64,000 nucleotides of DNA from Enterobacter sp. JBIWA008 (GCF_019968765.1 NZ_CP074149.1:2480001-2544000), one strand, 5' to 3'. Positions 45,390-53,289 are shown, counted from the first letter of the stretch. Notes: generated from the sequence alone by a model not told the origin. A program made the numbers and translations.

Positions 45390-46295
45390 ATGGACCAGCT
45401 CATGGCGATGCGCGCCTTTACGCGGGTGGTGGAGTCCGGCAGCTTTACCCGCGCGGCGGACTCGCTGAATATGCCGATCGCCACGCTGAGCAAGCTGGTT
45501 AAATCGCTTGAGGCGCACCTGGAGATACGCCTTCTGCACCGCACCACTCGCCGGGTGGTCGCGACGCCTGAAGGGATGGAATACTACGAAAAAGCGCTCA
45601 GGGTCTTGATTGATATCGAAGATATCGACACCTCGTTTCGCGTTTCCCGCGCGACGCCAAAAGGGCATTTGCGGGTTGACGTGGGCGGCTCCACCGCCCG
45701 GGACGTGCTCATCCCCCTGCTTCCGGACTTTATGCGGCGCTACCCGGAGATCCGCATCGACCTTGGCGTGGCCGATCGGCCGGTCGATCTCATCAGCGGT
45801 AACGTAGACTGCGTGATCCGCGGCGGGCCGCTGGACGACTCGACCCTCATTGCCCGCCATCTCGGTAACGCTGAGATGGTCACCTGCGCGACGCCGGGTT
45901 ACCTGAAAAATCACGGCGTTCCGGCCTATCCGCAGGAGCTGTGCAACGGGCACAAGCTTATCAGCTACCTTTCGCCCGTCACCGGACGGCCATTTCCGTT
46001 TCGTTTCCGGCAGAACGGCGAGGCGCTGGAGATCAATATTCCGCACTATCTCGGCGTCAATGAAAGCAATGCCCATCTGGCGGCTGCCGCGGCGGGGCTG
46101 GGGATCGTTCAGACCTTTGAGTATTCGGCAAAGTCGTATTTGCAGGCGGGAGCGCTGGGGGCGATCCTGGGCGACTGGCGCCCTGCCGCGTATCCGTTTC
46201 ATGTGGTTTACCCGCAGAACCGGCATTTGACGCACCGTCTGAAGGTGTTTATTGCGTGGCTGGCGGAGGTGTTCCCCGCCGCGCTGAAGGGGTAG
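45390..46295 (+). CDS. LysR-family regulator divergent from the SDR gene
   Basis: A 301-residue LysR-type regulator: helix-turn-helix FTRAADSLNMPIATLSKLVK (residues 19–38), then the CrgA-like effector domain with LRVDVGGSTARDVLIPLLP and the GLGIVQTFEYSAKSYLQAG region. AGAGG precedes the ATG. Probably controls the divergent SDR gene. A short GC hairpin separates it from the convergent osmC. Confidence 0.9.
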   Translation: MDQLMAMRAFTRVVESGSFTRAADSLNMPIATLSKLVKSLEAHLEIRLLHRTTRRVVATPEGMEYYEKALRVLIDIEDIDTSFRVSRATPKGHLRVDVGGSTARDVLIPLLPDFMRRYPEIRIDLGVADRPVDLISGNVDCVIRGGPLDDSTLIARHLGNAEMVTCATPGYLKNHGVPAYPQELCNGHKLISYLSPVTGRPFPFRFRQNGEALEINIPHYLGVNESNAHLAAAAAGLGIVQTFEYSAKSYLQAGALGAILGDWRPAAYPFHVVYPQNRHLTHRLKVFIAWLAEVFPAALKG

Positions 46296-46312
46296 CCGGG
46301 CGCGAACCCGGC
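46295..46312. terminator. Hairpin between convergent LysR gene and osmC
   Basis: GCCGGG (46295–46300) pairs with CCCGGC (46307–46312); GGTGGTTTAA follows. Short stem and poor T-run, but it fills the 23-base gap between two convergent stops. Confidence 0.5.
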
Positions 46313-46318
46313 GGTGGT

Positions 46319-46747
46319 TTAATTGAGCTTATAGTCCAGCGTAATCTCAGCTTTCAGGAGTTGCGATACCGGGCAGCCCGCTTTTGCTTTCTGAATAATG
46401 CCGTCGAACTGCTGCGGGGCGATGCCGGGAACCGTCACCTTGCTTTTCAGGGCAACCTTAGTGATGGCAAAGCCGCCGTCGGTTTTATCCAGAGAGACGT
46501 CCGCCGTGGTATCAATGGAATCGGCGGTATAGCCCGCTTCCCCGAGCATCAGCGACAGCGCCATCGAGAAGCAGGCCGCATGCGCCGCGCCAATCAGCTC
46601 TTCGGGGTTGGTCCCCTTTTCGCCCTCAAAGCGGGTATTGAAACCATAAGGCTGTTGATTGAGAACGCCGCTCTCGGTGGAAACCGTTCCCTTTCCGCGC
46701 TTAATGTCGCCAGACCAGTGTGCCGAACCGTGCTTATGAATAGTCAT
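46319..46747 (-). CDS. osmC: Osmotically inducible peroxiredoxin OsmC
   Basis: A 142-residue organic-hydroperoxide peroxidase. The two catalytic cysteines sit exactly as in E. coli OsmC: C59 in AAHAACFSMAL and C125 in KAGCPVSQLL. It begins MTIHKHGSAHWSGDIKRGKG. The ribosome site AGGAG lies before the ATG and a sigma-S-like -10 lies 29 bases upstream. Neighbourhood (ddp on one side, bdm–sra–maeA on the other) agrees with E. coli apart from inserted genes. Confidence 0.95.
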   Translation of the reverse strand: MTIHKHGSAHWSGDIKRGKGTVSTESGVLNQQPYGFNTRFEGEKGTNPEELIGAAHAACFSMALSLMLGEAGYTADSIDTTADVSLDKTDGGFAITKVALKSKVTVPGIAPQQFDGIIQKAKAGCPVSQLLKAEITLDYKLN

Positions 46748-46775
46748 TCTTGCTCTCCTTTTGGCTTACAAAGGG

Positions 46776-46785
46776 TTAAGTATAG
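46776..46785 (-). promoter_or_regulatory. Sigma-S-type -10 element of osmC
   Basis: Read on the minus strand, CTATACTTAA (46785–46776) matches the extended sigma-S -10 (CTATACT) and resembles the E. coli osmC promoter. No strong -35 precedes it, as usual for sigma-S promoters. Confidence 0.65.
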
Positions 46786-46822
46786 AAGGCTGTCCGGATT
46801 CTGCGGGGAAGACAGACGAGTC

Positions 46823-47704
46823 TTAGTCACTGAGTAAATGGTGCGCCAGCGCGTCGAGGAACACGCGCAGCGCGGCAGGCTGGTATTCCCGGGACTGATA
46901 AATACCATGGATGGCAAGCGGTTTCGGCTCCAGCGCCTCCAGTATCGGCACCAGTAATCCCTGTTCCAGCGCGGCACGCGCTTCGCGCTCCGGCAGCATG
47001 GCGATACCGCAGTGCTTAATCGCCGCGTCCATCAACAGCGAAGAGATGCTGGCGCTCAGGTTGCCGCTGACGGCCACGCTCAGGCTTTCCCCTTCCGGCG
47101 TCAGAAAGTGCCAGGACTGCCCGGCGAAAAAGCTGTAGTGCAGGCAGTTGTGCTGCGCTAATTCTTCAAGGCTCATGGGGGTACCGTGCTGCGCAAGATA
47201 GTCCGGCGAGGCGCAGAGCACCGACCGACACTCCCCCACCCGGCGGGCAATCATGCCGGGTTCGGGGTTATCGGTAATGCGCACGGCGACATCAATGCGC
47301 TCTCCCACCAGACTGACCGGGTGGTTATTCACGTCCAGCTCGATGCGCAGTTGCGGGTAACGCAAGAGCAGCTCAGGCAGGACCGGCGCAATCAGGTGCA
47401 TGGCGGTAAAGTGCGCGCAGGCGACCCGCAGGGTGCCGGACGGGAGATCTTTTTCCGACTGGCCTTCGATTTCCTGCGAGATCTGCGAGAGCGTCCGCGT
47501 TTTTTGCAGCACCTTCTCCCCTGCCGCGGTCAGCGTCAGCTTGCGCGTGGATCGGTTTACCAGCCGCGTTCCCGCCCACTTCTCCATTTGCTCAAGGTAG
47601 CGGCTCACCATCGGTCTGGAAATGCCCAGCGCGCGGGCCGCCGCGCTCAAGCTTCCCAGCTCGCATATCCGGTTATAGACCTGAGCGGCGATAACGCGAT
47701 CCAT
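46823..47704 (-). CDS. LysR-family regulator divergent from an MBL-fold gene
   Basis: A 293-residue LysR-type regulator starting MDRVIAAQVYNRICELGSLS. ATG 47704 is chosen because GGAG lies five bases upstream; the frame extends to 47791 but that would cross into the intergenic region. Helix-turn-helix SAAARALGISRPMVSRYLEQ (about 20–39), effector domain with HFTAMHLIAPVLPELLLRYP and GIAMLPEREARAAL. The divergent gene at 47815 is the likely target. Confidence 0.9.
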   Translation of the reverse strand: MDRVIAAQVYNRICELGSLSAAARALGISRPMVSRYLEQMEKWAGTRLVNRSTRKLTLTAAGEKVLQKTRTLSQISQEIEGQSEKDLPSGTLRVACAHFTAMHLIAPVLPELLLRYPQLRIELDVNNHPVSLVGERIDVAVRITDNPEPGMIARRVGECRSVLCASPDYLAQHGTPMSLEELAQHNCLHYSFFAGQSWHFLTPEGESLSVAVSGNLSASISSLLMDAAIKHCGIAMLPEREARAALEQGLLVPILEALEPKPLAIHGIYQSREYQPAALRVFLDALAHHLLSD

Positions 47705-47814
47705 ATAAGCTCCATTTGCTCGATTTATGAAACTAAGCATGTCCTGTTTCAGGAATTCTGGCAAATGCAAATATCCGTACAATAGAGGCATTCCTGAACA
47801 ACAGAGACAACAGT

Positions 47815-48666
47815 ATGAAATTTACTCACCTTGCCCTGCTTTCCACCCTCTTCACACCGGCTGTTTTTGCCGCTCCATTGACCATCGATACCTATAACCC
47901 GCAGGAAAAAGGCATTTTCCCGGTCTCCTCCACGCTGGTTTCCGGCCCGAAAGAAGCGGTGCTGTTTGACGCGCAGTTCAGCGTGAAAGATGGGGAAGCG
48001 CTGGTAGAAAAAATTCGCCGCAGCGGTAAGACCCTGAATAAGATTGTGATCACCTCCGGCGATCCGGATTTCTATTTTGGCCTGCAGCCGCTGGTCAAAG
48101 CCTTCCCGAATGCCAAAGTGGTGGCCACACAGCATGTGGTTGACCATATTAAAGCCACCAAAGACGCCAAGCTCGCCTTCTGGGGCCCGCAGATGAAGGA
48201 CGGCGCGCCAACGGAGCTGGTCGTCCCGCAGGTGATTGCCTCCACCACGTTCATGATTGACGGTGAAAAGGTCGATATCGAACAGCCAGACAGCTACGCG
48301 GCCTACGTGTGGATCCCGTCAGCAAAAACAATCCTCGGCGGCACCGGGGTAGCCTGGGGTATTCACGTCTGGACGGCAGACACCCAGACGGCGGCAAGCC
48401 GCAAGCAGTGGCAGGAAACGCTGGAGAATATGGCCGCGCGCAGGCCTGAACGCGTGATCCCGGGCCACTATCTGGGCAACCCACCAGCGGGCACTGGCGC
48501 GATTGATTTTACCCGCGACTATCTGCAGCGCTTTGAAAAGGCCTTATCCGCGCATAAAGATTCCGCAGGCGTCATCAGCACCCTGAAAAAACAGTATCCG
48601 AACCTGGCTGATGATAGCTCGCTGGAATTAAGCGCCAGGGTGAATACCGGCGAAATGAAGTGGTAA
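47815..48666 (+). CDS. Exported MBL-fold protein with altered metal motif
   Basis: A 283-residue exported protein of the metallo-beta-lactamase fold: signal peptide MKFTHLALLSTLFTPAVFA; beta-strand VSSTLVSGPKEAVLFDAQFS that opens the fold; and ERVIPGHYLG late in the protein. The place of the THxHxDH zinc motif reads T80-S-G-D-P-D-F, so three of the four first-site ligands (His, His, His) are Ser, Asp and Phe, with only the Asp kept. It may have lost hydrolase activity or use a different metal site. Similar proteins are annotated as Vmh-like MBL hydrolases. It is divergent from a LysR gene and followed by a 12-bp hairpin. Confidence 0.8.
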   Translation: MKFTHLALLSTLFTPAVFAAPLTIDTYNPQEKGIFPVSSTLVSGPKEAVLFDAQFSVKDGEALVEKIRRSGKTLNKIVITSGDPDFYFGLQPLVKAFPNAKVVATQHVVDHIKATKDAKLAFWGPQMKDGAPTELVVPQVIASTTFMIDGEKVDIEQPDSYAAYVWIPSAKTILGGTGVAWGIHVWTADTQTAASRKQWQETLENMAARRPERVIPGHYLGNPPAGTGAIDFTRDYLQRFEKALSAHKDSAGVISTLKKQYPNLADDSSLELSARVNTGEMKW

Positions 48667-48675
48667 TTTAAAATC

Positions 48676-48708
48676 TGCTCCTGCTATATTTCCGCGATAG
48701 CAGGAGCA
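48676..48708 (+). terminator. Hairpin after the MBL-fold gene
   Basis: TGCTCCTGCTAT (48676–48687) pairs perfectly with ATAGCAGGAGCA (48697–48708), 10 bases after the stop codon. No T-run follows, so efficiency is uncertain. Confidence 0.6.
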
Positions 48709-48795
48709 CCGCCAAAATATCCACGCTGTTACCCTTCGATATATCCACACCTTTTAAAAGCGCATAAAAGCATGCACTTATGTCATTTTTATTTC

Positions 48796-48809
48796 TAAGA
48801 TGAATCTGA
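48796..48809 (+). promoter_or_regulatory. Possible RcsB box upstream of bdm
   Basis: TAAGATGAATCTGA resembles the Rcs box (TAAGAATATTCCTA) at about nine of 14 positions, 89 bases before the bdm ATG. bdm is an RcsB target in E. coli; the match itself is weak. Confidence 0.3.
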
Positions 48810-48897
48810 ACCACAACCGGGGAAATATTTGCCATTCTGTTTATGAATTAAATTTTTGCGAGCCGTACCAATAAACAGACAACGACACGGAGGCAGC

Positions 48898-49113
48898 ATG
48901 TTTACTTATTACCCGGCTAATACCACAGCAGCACAACCCGAACTCGTTAACGCGATTGCGCAGGGTCTTCACGCCGAGCACGGTGCTGTGACTGAAGATG
49001 ACATTTTGATGGAACTGACTAAGTGGGTGGAATCCACAGATAATGACATCCTCAGTGACATCTACCAGCAGACCATTAACTATGTCGTCAGCGGGCAAAA
49101 CGCACCCTTGTAA
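48898..49113 (+). CDS. bdm: Biofilm-dependent modulation protein Bdm
   Basis: A 71-residue protein starting MFTYYPANTTAAQPELVNAI and ending IYQQTINYVVSGQNAPL, nearly the same as E. coli Bdm, an osmo- and Rcs-regulated protein linked to flagella and biofilm and whose mRNA is an RNase III target. ACGGAGGC precedes the ATG; the frame can be extended to 48856 but that lacks a ribosome site. First of bdm–sra–maeA. Confidence 0.95.
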   Translation: MFTYYPANTTAAQPELVNAIAQGLHAEHGAVTEDDILMELTKWVESTDNDILSDIYQQTINYVVSGQNAPL

Positions 49114-49208
49114 AAACCTGCTAAGCTGGATCTGCAACCTAAGGGGTTACATTTCGTTTGCGTAAGCAAACTGGTCCTTAAAACTATCAACAGGATTGAG
49201 GAGTTAAC

Positions 49209-49346
49209 ATGAAATCGAACCGTCAGGCACGCCATATTCTGGGACTGAACTACAAGCTTTCGAATCAGCGTAAAGTGGTGATTGAAGGCGACCATGAAAC
49301 GCAGGTCACTCACGCCACCGGCAGAAAACGCCACGCCGGCAAGTAA
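49209..49346 (+). CDS. sra: Stationary-phase ribosome-associated protein Sra (S22)
   Basis: A 45-residue basic protein, [20 protein letters not shown] followed by [12 protein letters not shown] and ending TGRKRHAGK, clearly the counterpart of E. coli Sra/RpsV, which binds the 30S subunit in stationary phase. GAGGAG lies six bases upstream of the ATG. It follows bdm by 95 bases and has its own strong terminator. Confidence 0.95.
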   Translation: MKSNRQARHILGLNYKLSNQRKVVIEGDHETQVTHATGRKRHAGK

Positions 49347-49365
49347 GTTCCAGGCTGAGATCCAG

Positions 49366-49396
49366 AACACCATCGGTAATCCCGATGGTGTTTTTG
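49366..49396 (+). terminator. Rho-independent terminator of sra
   Basis: AACACCATCGG pairs with CCGATGGTGTT around a five-base loop and runs into TTTG and a T-rich stretch, 19 bases after the sra stop. Confidence 0.92.
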
Positions 49397-49430
49397 TTTA
49401 TGTGTTGCGGTAATTAATATTTAGCTCCTT

Positions 49431-49436
49431 TATAAT
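49431..49436 (+). promoter_or_regulatory. -10 element, probable maeA promoter
   Basis: A consensus TATAAT stands 86 bases before the maeA ATG, downstream of the sra terminator. No good -35 at 16–18 bases is seen (TTGCGG lies 20 bases upstream). Confidence 0.4.
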
Positions 49437-49522
49437 ACCGCCTGACCGCACCCCATCGCACAGGCCAGAAAGATGACAAACAGCAGTGTCAGGGACGGAT
49501 CTTCATAAAAAGAGTGAGTGAC

Positions 49523-51220
49523 ATGGACAACAAACTGAAAAAACATCGTTCCTTATACATCCCATACGCCGGACCGGTTTTACTCGAATTCCCCCTGCTC
49601 AACAAAGGCAGCGCCTTCAGCATGGAAGAGCGCAGCAGCTTTAACCTGCTGGGTTTACTGCCCGAAGTGGTTGAAACCATTGAAGAACAGGCGGAGCGCG
49701 CGTGGATCCAGTATCAGGGTTTCAAAACCGAAATCGACAAGCACATCTACCTGCGCAACATTCAGGACACCAATGAAACCCTCTTCTATCGCCTGGTGCA
49801 AAACCATCTCGAAGAGATGATGCCGGTGATATACACCCCGACGGTGGGTGCGGCCTGCGAGCGTTTCTCAGAGATCTACCGTCGTTCACGCGGGGTATTC
49901 ATCTCTTATCAGAACCGTCACAACATGGACGATATTCTGCAGAACGTGCCGAACCACAATATCAAAGTGATTGTGGTGACCGACGGCGAACGTATTCTCG
50001 GCCTCGGCGACAAGGGCATTGGCGGGATGGGGATCCCAATCGGTAAACTCTCACTCTATACTGCCTGCGGCGGCATCAGTCCGGCGTATACTCTGCCGGT
50101 AGTGCTGGACGTCGGCACCAACAACCAGCAGTTGCTCAACGATCCGCTCTATATGGGCTGGCGCCATCCGCGTATTACCGACGACGAGTACTATCAGTTT
50201 GTCGACGACTTCATCCAGGCCGTTAAGCACCGCTGGCCGGACGTTCTGCTGCAGTTTGAAGACTTCGCGCAGAAAAACGCGATGCCGCTGCTGAACCGCT
50301 ATCGCGATGAGATCTGCTCATTTAATGACGACATCCAGGGCACCGCAGCCGTGACCGTGGGTACGCTTATCGCCGCCAGCCGCGCGGCCGGCAGCCAGCT
50401 GAGCTACCAGAAAATCGTCTTCCTGGGCGCAGGCTCTGCGGGCTGTGGTATCGCCGAACAAATTATCGCCCAGACGCAGCGCGAAGGCTTAAGTGAAGAG
50501 CTTGCCCGCTCCCGCGTCTTTATGGTGGACCGTTTCGGCCTGCTGACCGACGCTATGCCGAACCTGCTGCCGTTCCAGAACAAGCTGGTGCAGAAGCGCG
50601 ATAACCTGAAAAACTGGGATACCGACAACGAAGTCCTTTCCCTGCTGGACGTGGTGCGCAACGTGAAGCCGGATATTCTGATCGGCGTTTCCGGGCAAAC
50701 CGGTCTCTTCACCGAAGAGATTATTCGCGAGATGCACAAGCACTGCGAGCGCCCTATCGTGATGCCGCTTTCCAACCCGACCTCCCGCGTGGAAGCGACG
50801 CCACAGGACATCATCGCCTGGACCGAAGGTAACGCGCTGGTTGCCACCGGCAGTCCGTTCGACCCGGTGGTGTGGAAGGATAAAACCTATCCGATTGCCC
50901 AGTGCAACAACTCCTATATCTTCCCGGGCATTGGTTTGGGCGTTATCGCCTCCGGCGCGTCCCGCATTACCGATGAAATGCTGATGTCGGCGAGCGAAAC
51001 TCTCGCGGGCTACTCGCCGCTGGTCAACAACGGTGAAGGACTGGTGCTGCCGGAGCTGAAAGACATTCACAAGGTGTCGCGCGCTATCGCGTTCGCGGTA
51101 GGAAAAATGGCACAGCAGCAGGGCGTGGCGGTGAAAACCTCTGCCGACGCGCTGCAGCAGGCCATCGACGACAACTTCTGGAAGCCTGAATACCGCAGCT
51201 ATCGCCGTACCTCGATTTAA
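49523..51220 (+). CDS. maeA: NAD-dependent malic enzyme MaeA
   Basis: A 565-residue malate dehydrogenase (oxaloacetate-decarboxylating, NAD) that converts malate to pyruvate. It is nearly collinear with E. coli MaeA ([40 protein letters not shown]). The catalytic Tyr is in VIYTPTVG, the Lys in [15 protein letters not shown], metal carboxylates in [10 protein letters not shown] and FNDDIQGTA, and the NAD motif is [16 protein letters not shown] 49523 gives the same length as the E. coli enzyme; an in-frame GTG at 49514 is less likely. Confidence 0.96.
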   Translation: MDNKLKKHRSLYIPYAGPVLLEFPLLNKGSAFSMEERSSFNLLGLLPEVVETIEEQAERAWIQYQGFKTEIDKHIYLRNIQDTNETLFYRLVQNHLEEMMPVIYTPTVGAACERFSEIYRRSRGVFISYQNRHNMDDILQNVPNHNIKVIVVTDGERILGLGDKGIGGMGIPIGKLSLYTACGGISPAYTLPVVLDVGTNNQQLLNDPLYMGWRHPRITDDEYYQFVDDFIQAVKHRWPDVLLQFEDFAQKNAMPLLNRYRDEICSFNDDIQGTAAVTVGTLIAASRAAGSQLSYQKIVFLGAGSAGCGIAEQIIAQTQREGLSEELARSRVFMVDRFGLLTDAMPNLLPFQNKLVQKRDNLKNWDTDNEVLSLLDVVRNVKPDILIGVSGQTGLFTEEIIREMHKHCERPIVMPLSNPTSRVEATPQDIIAWTEGNALVATGSPFDPVVWKDKTYPIAQCNNSYIFPGIGLGVIASGASRITDEMLMSASETLAGYSPLVNNGEGLVLPELKDIHKVSRAIAFAVGKMAQQQGVAVKTSADALQQAIDDNFWKPEYRSYRRTSI

Positions 51221-51233
51221 TTCTGCGCTGCGA

Positions 51234-51264
51234 CCTAACCCTCTCCCTGTGGGAGAGGGTTAGG
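51234..51264. repeat. Long perfect hairpin of a dispersed intergenic type
   Basis: CCTAACCCTCTCCC pairs perfectly with GGGAGAGGGTTAGG around TGT, 14 bases after maeA. Flanking GACCT and AGGTC extend the pairing loosely. Hairpins of this CCCTCTCCC/GGGAGAGGG kind recur between genes of enterobacteria. It has no T-run and may serve as the maeA mRNA end. Confidence 0.7.
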
Positions 51265-51298
51265 GTGAGGTCATCAGACCGCACCATCGAATACCCAC

Positions 51299-51327
51299 TA
51301 GCCAAACCCCTTTTCCCCCGCTACACT
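51299..51327 (+). promoter_or_regulatory. Possible promoter of the ABC-F leader transcript
   Basis: TAGCCA (51299–51304) and TACACT (51322–51327) are each four of six to the sigma-70 consensus with exactly 17 bases between. Transcription would start near 51334, giving a 36-base untranslated lead before the leader ORF. Confidence 0.4.
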
Positions 51328-51369
51328 CCTTTCACCCATTTACCTACTGAATATATAAGGAGGCCAATT

Positions 51370-51453
51370 ATGCTGTACTGTGAAATTTTCAATGTTTCAC
51401 ATACATTTGGTGATCGCACCAGCTCAAGCGTTATCGGTATCGTGCTGCGATAA
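51370..51453 (+). CDS. 27-codon regulatory leader peptide upstream of the ABC-F gene
   Basis: ATG 51370 is preceded by AAGGAGG (51357–51363) at a six-base distance, the best ribosome site of the neighbourhood. The peptide is MLYCEIFNVSHTFGDRTSSS plus VIGIVLR. It matches no protein family that I know, has no membrane segment and ends at TAA 51451–51453. Codons 18–23 form the 5' arm, and the last sense codon and the stop the beginning of the 3' arm, of a strong hairpin, so ribosome position on this ORF decides the fold of the RNA. The strong start signal, tiny size and overlap with the structure mark it as a leader peptide; what stalls the ribosome is unknown. Confidence 0.75.
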   Translation: MLYCEIFNVSHTFGDRTSSSVIGIVLR

Positions 51454-51565
51454 CTTCTGCTTGAGCGAAGACACCAACCCCCTGAAATCCCTTCTCTCGG
51501 GCTTACTGAGTTATCGTCAGCGATGTTTGACGAGGCATAAACATGCCTGTAACTCTTGGGTAAGC
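51422..51565 (+). promoter_or_regulatory. Translation attenuator of the ABC-F gene: two competing RNA structures
   Basis: Structure H1: GCTCAAGC (51422–51429) with GCTTGAGC (51459–51466) and GTTATCG (51430–51436) with CGATAAC (51448–51454), 15 pairs with a four-base bulge. Structure P1: GCTTAC and GAGTTA (51501–51513) with TAACTC (51550–51555) and GTAAGC (51560–51565), enclosing TCGTCA/TGACGA (51514–51519, 51528–51533) and GGCAT/ATGCC (51534–51538, 51543–51547). P1 buries the GGGTAAG before the ABC-F start. Alternative: CGATAACT (51448–51455) with AGTTATCG (51509–51516), eight perfect pairs, which excludes both H1 and P1. A ribosome held on codons about 12–20 of the leader would block H1 and so open P1. 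There is no T-run, so control is translational. Confidence 0.72.
51543..51563 (+). CDS. Six-codon second mini-ORF just before the ABC-F start
   Basis: ATG CCT GTA ACT CTT GGG TAA (MPVTLG) with CGAGG seven bases upstream. Its ribosome site lies in the helices enclosed by P1, and its coding part is the 3' arm of P1, so translating it would keep P1 open. Its stop ends six bases before the ABC-F ATG, a distance that allows re-initiation. Two-leader layouts are known from ermA. It may be fortuitous. Confidence 0.4.
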   Translation: MPVTLG

Positions 51566-51569
51566 AACA

Positions 51570-53282
51570 ATGAGCACTTTACTCACTGCACAATCTTTAC
51601 GCGTTGATACGGCGTTTGGCACGCTCTTCGACTCACTCTCCTTTACGCTGAAAAAAGGCGACCGCATTGGCCTGCTGGGCGACAACGGCTGCGGAAAAAG
51701 TACGCTGCTGAAGGTGCTGGACGGCACTGACTCCCCCGCCGCCGGAACGGTCGCGCTGGCCGGGCACTGCCTGATGGCGCGCGTTGAGCAACATCTCCCG
51801 GACGCCATTTTCCCGATGACCATGCTGGATGCCGTGCTCGCACAGCTGCCTTTAGCCGAGCGCGACAGCCTGAGGTGGAAAGCCGAAACGCTGCTGGCAA
51901 GCATGGGCTTCACGCCGCAGGATATGGCGCTGCGCGCGGCCACGCTGAGCGGCGGGCAGCACACCCGCCTGCTGCTGGCGCGGGCGCTGATTCACGAGCC
52001 AGACCTGCTCCTGCTCGATGAGCCCAGCAACCACCTCGATTTGCCGACCATGCTCTGGCTGGAACACTTTCTGCAGAACTGGTCAGGCAGCTTCGTGCTG
52101 GTCTCGCATGACCGACAGCTGCTGGATGCCGTCACTAACGGCAGCTGGATCCTGCGCGATAAAACGCTGCACTACTTCGCCCTTTCCTGCACGGCCGCCC
52201 GCAAGGCGCTTGAAGCAAAGGATGAAAGCGACGCGCAGCGCCATAAGGCGGAGCAAAAGGAGATCGACCGCGTGACCGCCAGCGCGAAGCGGCTGGCGAC
52301 CTGGGGCAAGGTTTACGACAACGAAGATCTGGCCCGCAAAGCCAAACAGATGGAAAAACAGGTCGAACGGCTGAAGGAGAGCCAGACGGCGCTCACGGCA
52401 GGCAGCCAGTGGACGCTAACCCTGCGCGGCGACGCGCTGCGGGCCGACCGTTTGCTGGAAATGGAAAACCTCGACGTGCCTCCTGCGCCTGGCCTGCCGG
52501 CCTTGTTCAGTATCGACGTAGCGCGGCTAAAAAGCGGCGATCGCGTGGCTATTGTCGGTCGTAACGGCTGCGGCAAATCGTCGCTGATGAGGCTTATCTG
52601 GCAACAGTTTGCCGATATGCCCGCAGACAGCGGGTTGAAAATCCATCCGCGCGTCTCGCCGGGCTATTATGACCAGACGCTTCATCAGCTTGCGGACAAC
52701 GCCACGCTGCTCGACGCGCTGGAGCCTTTCGCACCGGATCCGCAAAACCGCAAAATGGCACTGATTAGCGCGGGTTTCCCGTGGTCACGACACGGGCAAA
52801 CGGTCAGCACGCTCAGCGGTGGCGAACGCTCGCGCCTGCTGTTCGTTGGCCTGACGCTTGCCCGCTACAGCCTGCTGATGCTGGATGAACCGACCAACCA
52901 CCTCGACATGGAAGGCAAAGAGGCGCTGGCGCAAACCCTTCAGCAGTTTGAAGGCGGCGTTCTGCTGGTTAGCCATGACCGTCAGTTAATTAGCCAAAGC
53001 TGCAACCGTTTCTGGCTAATTGAAGAGGGGAAGTTGAGCGAGTGGCACGATGCAGAAGCGGTGTTTGAGCGGCTGCGTGAAAGCGCGGGGCTGGTGACAT
53101 CCACCGCGGCAGTCATCGATACTACGGCGGTTCAATCCTCGCCGTATGACGATCTGCTCGAACGGCTGGTCGCGCTGGAAACGCTGCTGGAGGACGATCT
53201 GGCGCGTAAGCCGAAGCATCAAAAGCCGCACCTGCAGGCGCAATGGCGTAAAGAGATTGAGGAGATAGAAGCACTGCTGTAA
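51570..53282 (+). CDS. ABC-F family ATPase, candidate ribosome-protection protein
   Basis: A 570-residue cytosolic protein with two ABC ATPase domains and no membrane part. Domain 1: Walker A LLGDNGCGKST near residue 36, signature LSGGQHTRLLLARAL, Walker B LLLLDEPSNHLDL. Linker of about 80 residues rich in charged helices (AARKALEAKDESDAQRHKAE to ARKAKQMEKQVERLKES), the P-site tRNA interaction motif region. Domain 2: VGRNGCGKSS, LSGGERSRLLFVGLTL, LLMLDEPTNHLDM. A C-terminal coiled extension ends WRKEIEEIEALL. It is distinct in length and linker from EttA, Uup, YheS and YbiT as I know them. E. coli has no gene here between maeA and adhP. The leader attenuator upstream argues for an antibiotic-resistance (ARE) type rather than a housekeeping factor. 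Confidence 0.88.
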   Translation: MSTLLTAQSLRVDTAFGTLFDSLSFTLKKGDRIGLLGDNGCGKSTLLKVLDGTDSPAAGTVALAGHCLMARVEQHLPDAIFPMTMLDAVLAQLPLAERDSLRWKAETLLASMGFTPQDMALRAATLSGGQHTRLLLARALIHEPDLLLLDEPSNHLDLPTMLWLEHFLQNWSGSFVLVSHDRQLLDAVTNGSWILRDKTLHYFALSCTAARKALEAKDESDAQRHKAEQKEIDRVTASAKRLATWGKVYDNEDLARKAKQMEKQVERLKESQTALTAGSQWTLTLRGDALRADRLLEMENLDVPPAPGLPALFSIDVARLKSGDRVAIVGRNGCGKSSLMRLIWQQFADMPADSGLKIHPRVSPGYYDQTLHQLADNATLLDALEPFAPDPQNRKMALISAGFPWSRHGQTVSTLSGGERSRLLFVGLTLARYSLLMLDEPTNHLDMEGKEALAQTLQQFEGGVLLVSHDRQLISQSCNRFWLIEEGKLSEWHDAEAVFERLRESAGLVTSTAAVIDTTAVQSSPYDDLLERLVALETLLEDDLARKPKHQKPHLQAQWRKEIEEIEALL

Positions 53283-53289
53283 GTCTGCG

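Noticed and set aside
51234..51264. Strong hairpin after maeA as a Rho-independent terminator
   Set aside because: No T-run on either strand; it looks like a dispersed intergenic hairpin, so it is listed as a repeat.
51265..51369. Upstream in-frame extension of the leader ORF from an ATG at 51265
   Set aside because: It begins inside the long hairpin, before the putative promoter, without a ribosome site, whereas ATG 51370 has AAGGAGG at six bases.
51422..51565. A metabolite riboswitch (for example of the yybP-ykoY type) before the ABC-F gene
   Set aside because: I see none of the known riboswitch consensus segments, and the hairpin overlaps a well-started ORF, which fits ribosome-controlled attenuation better.
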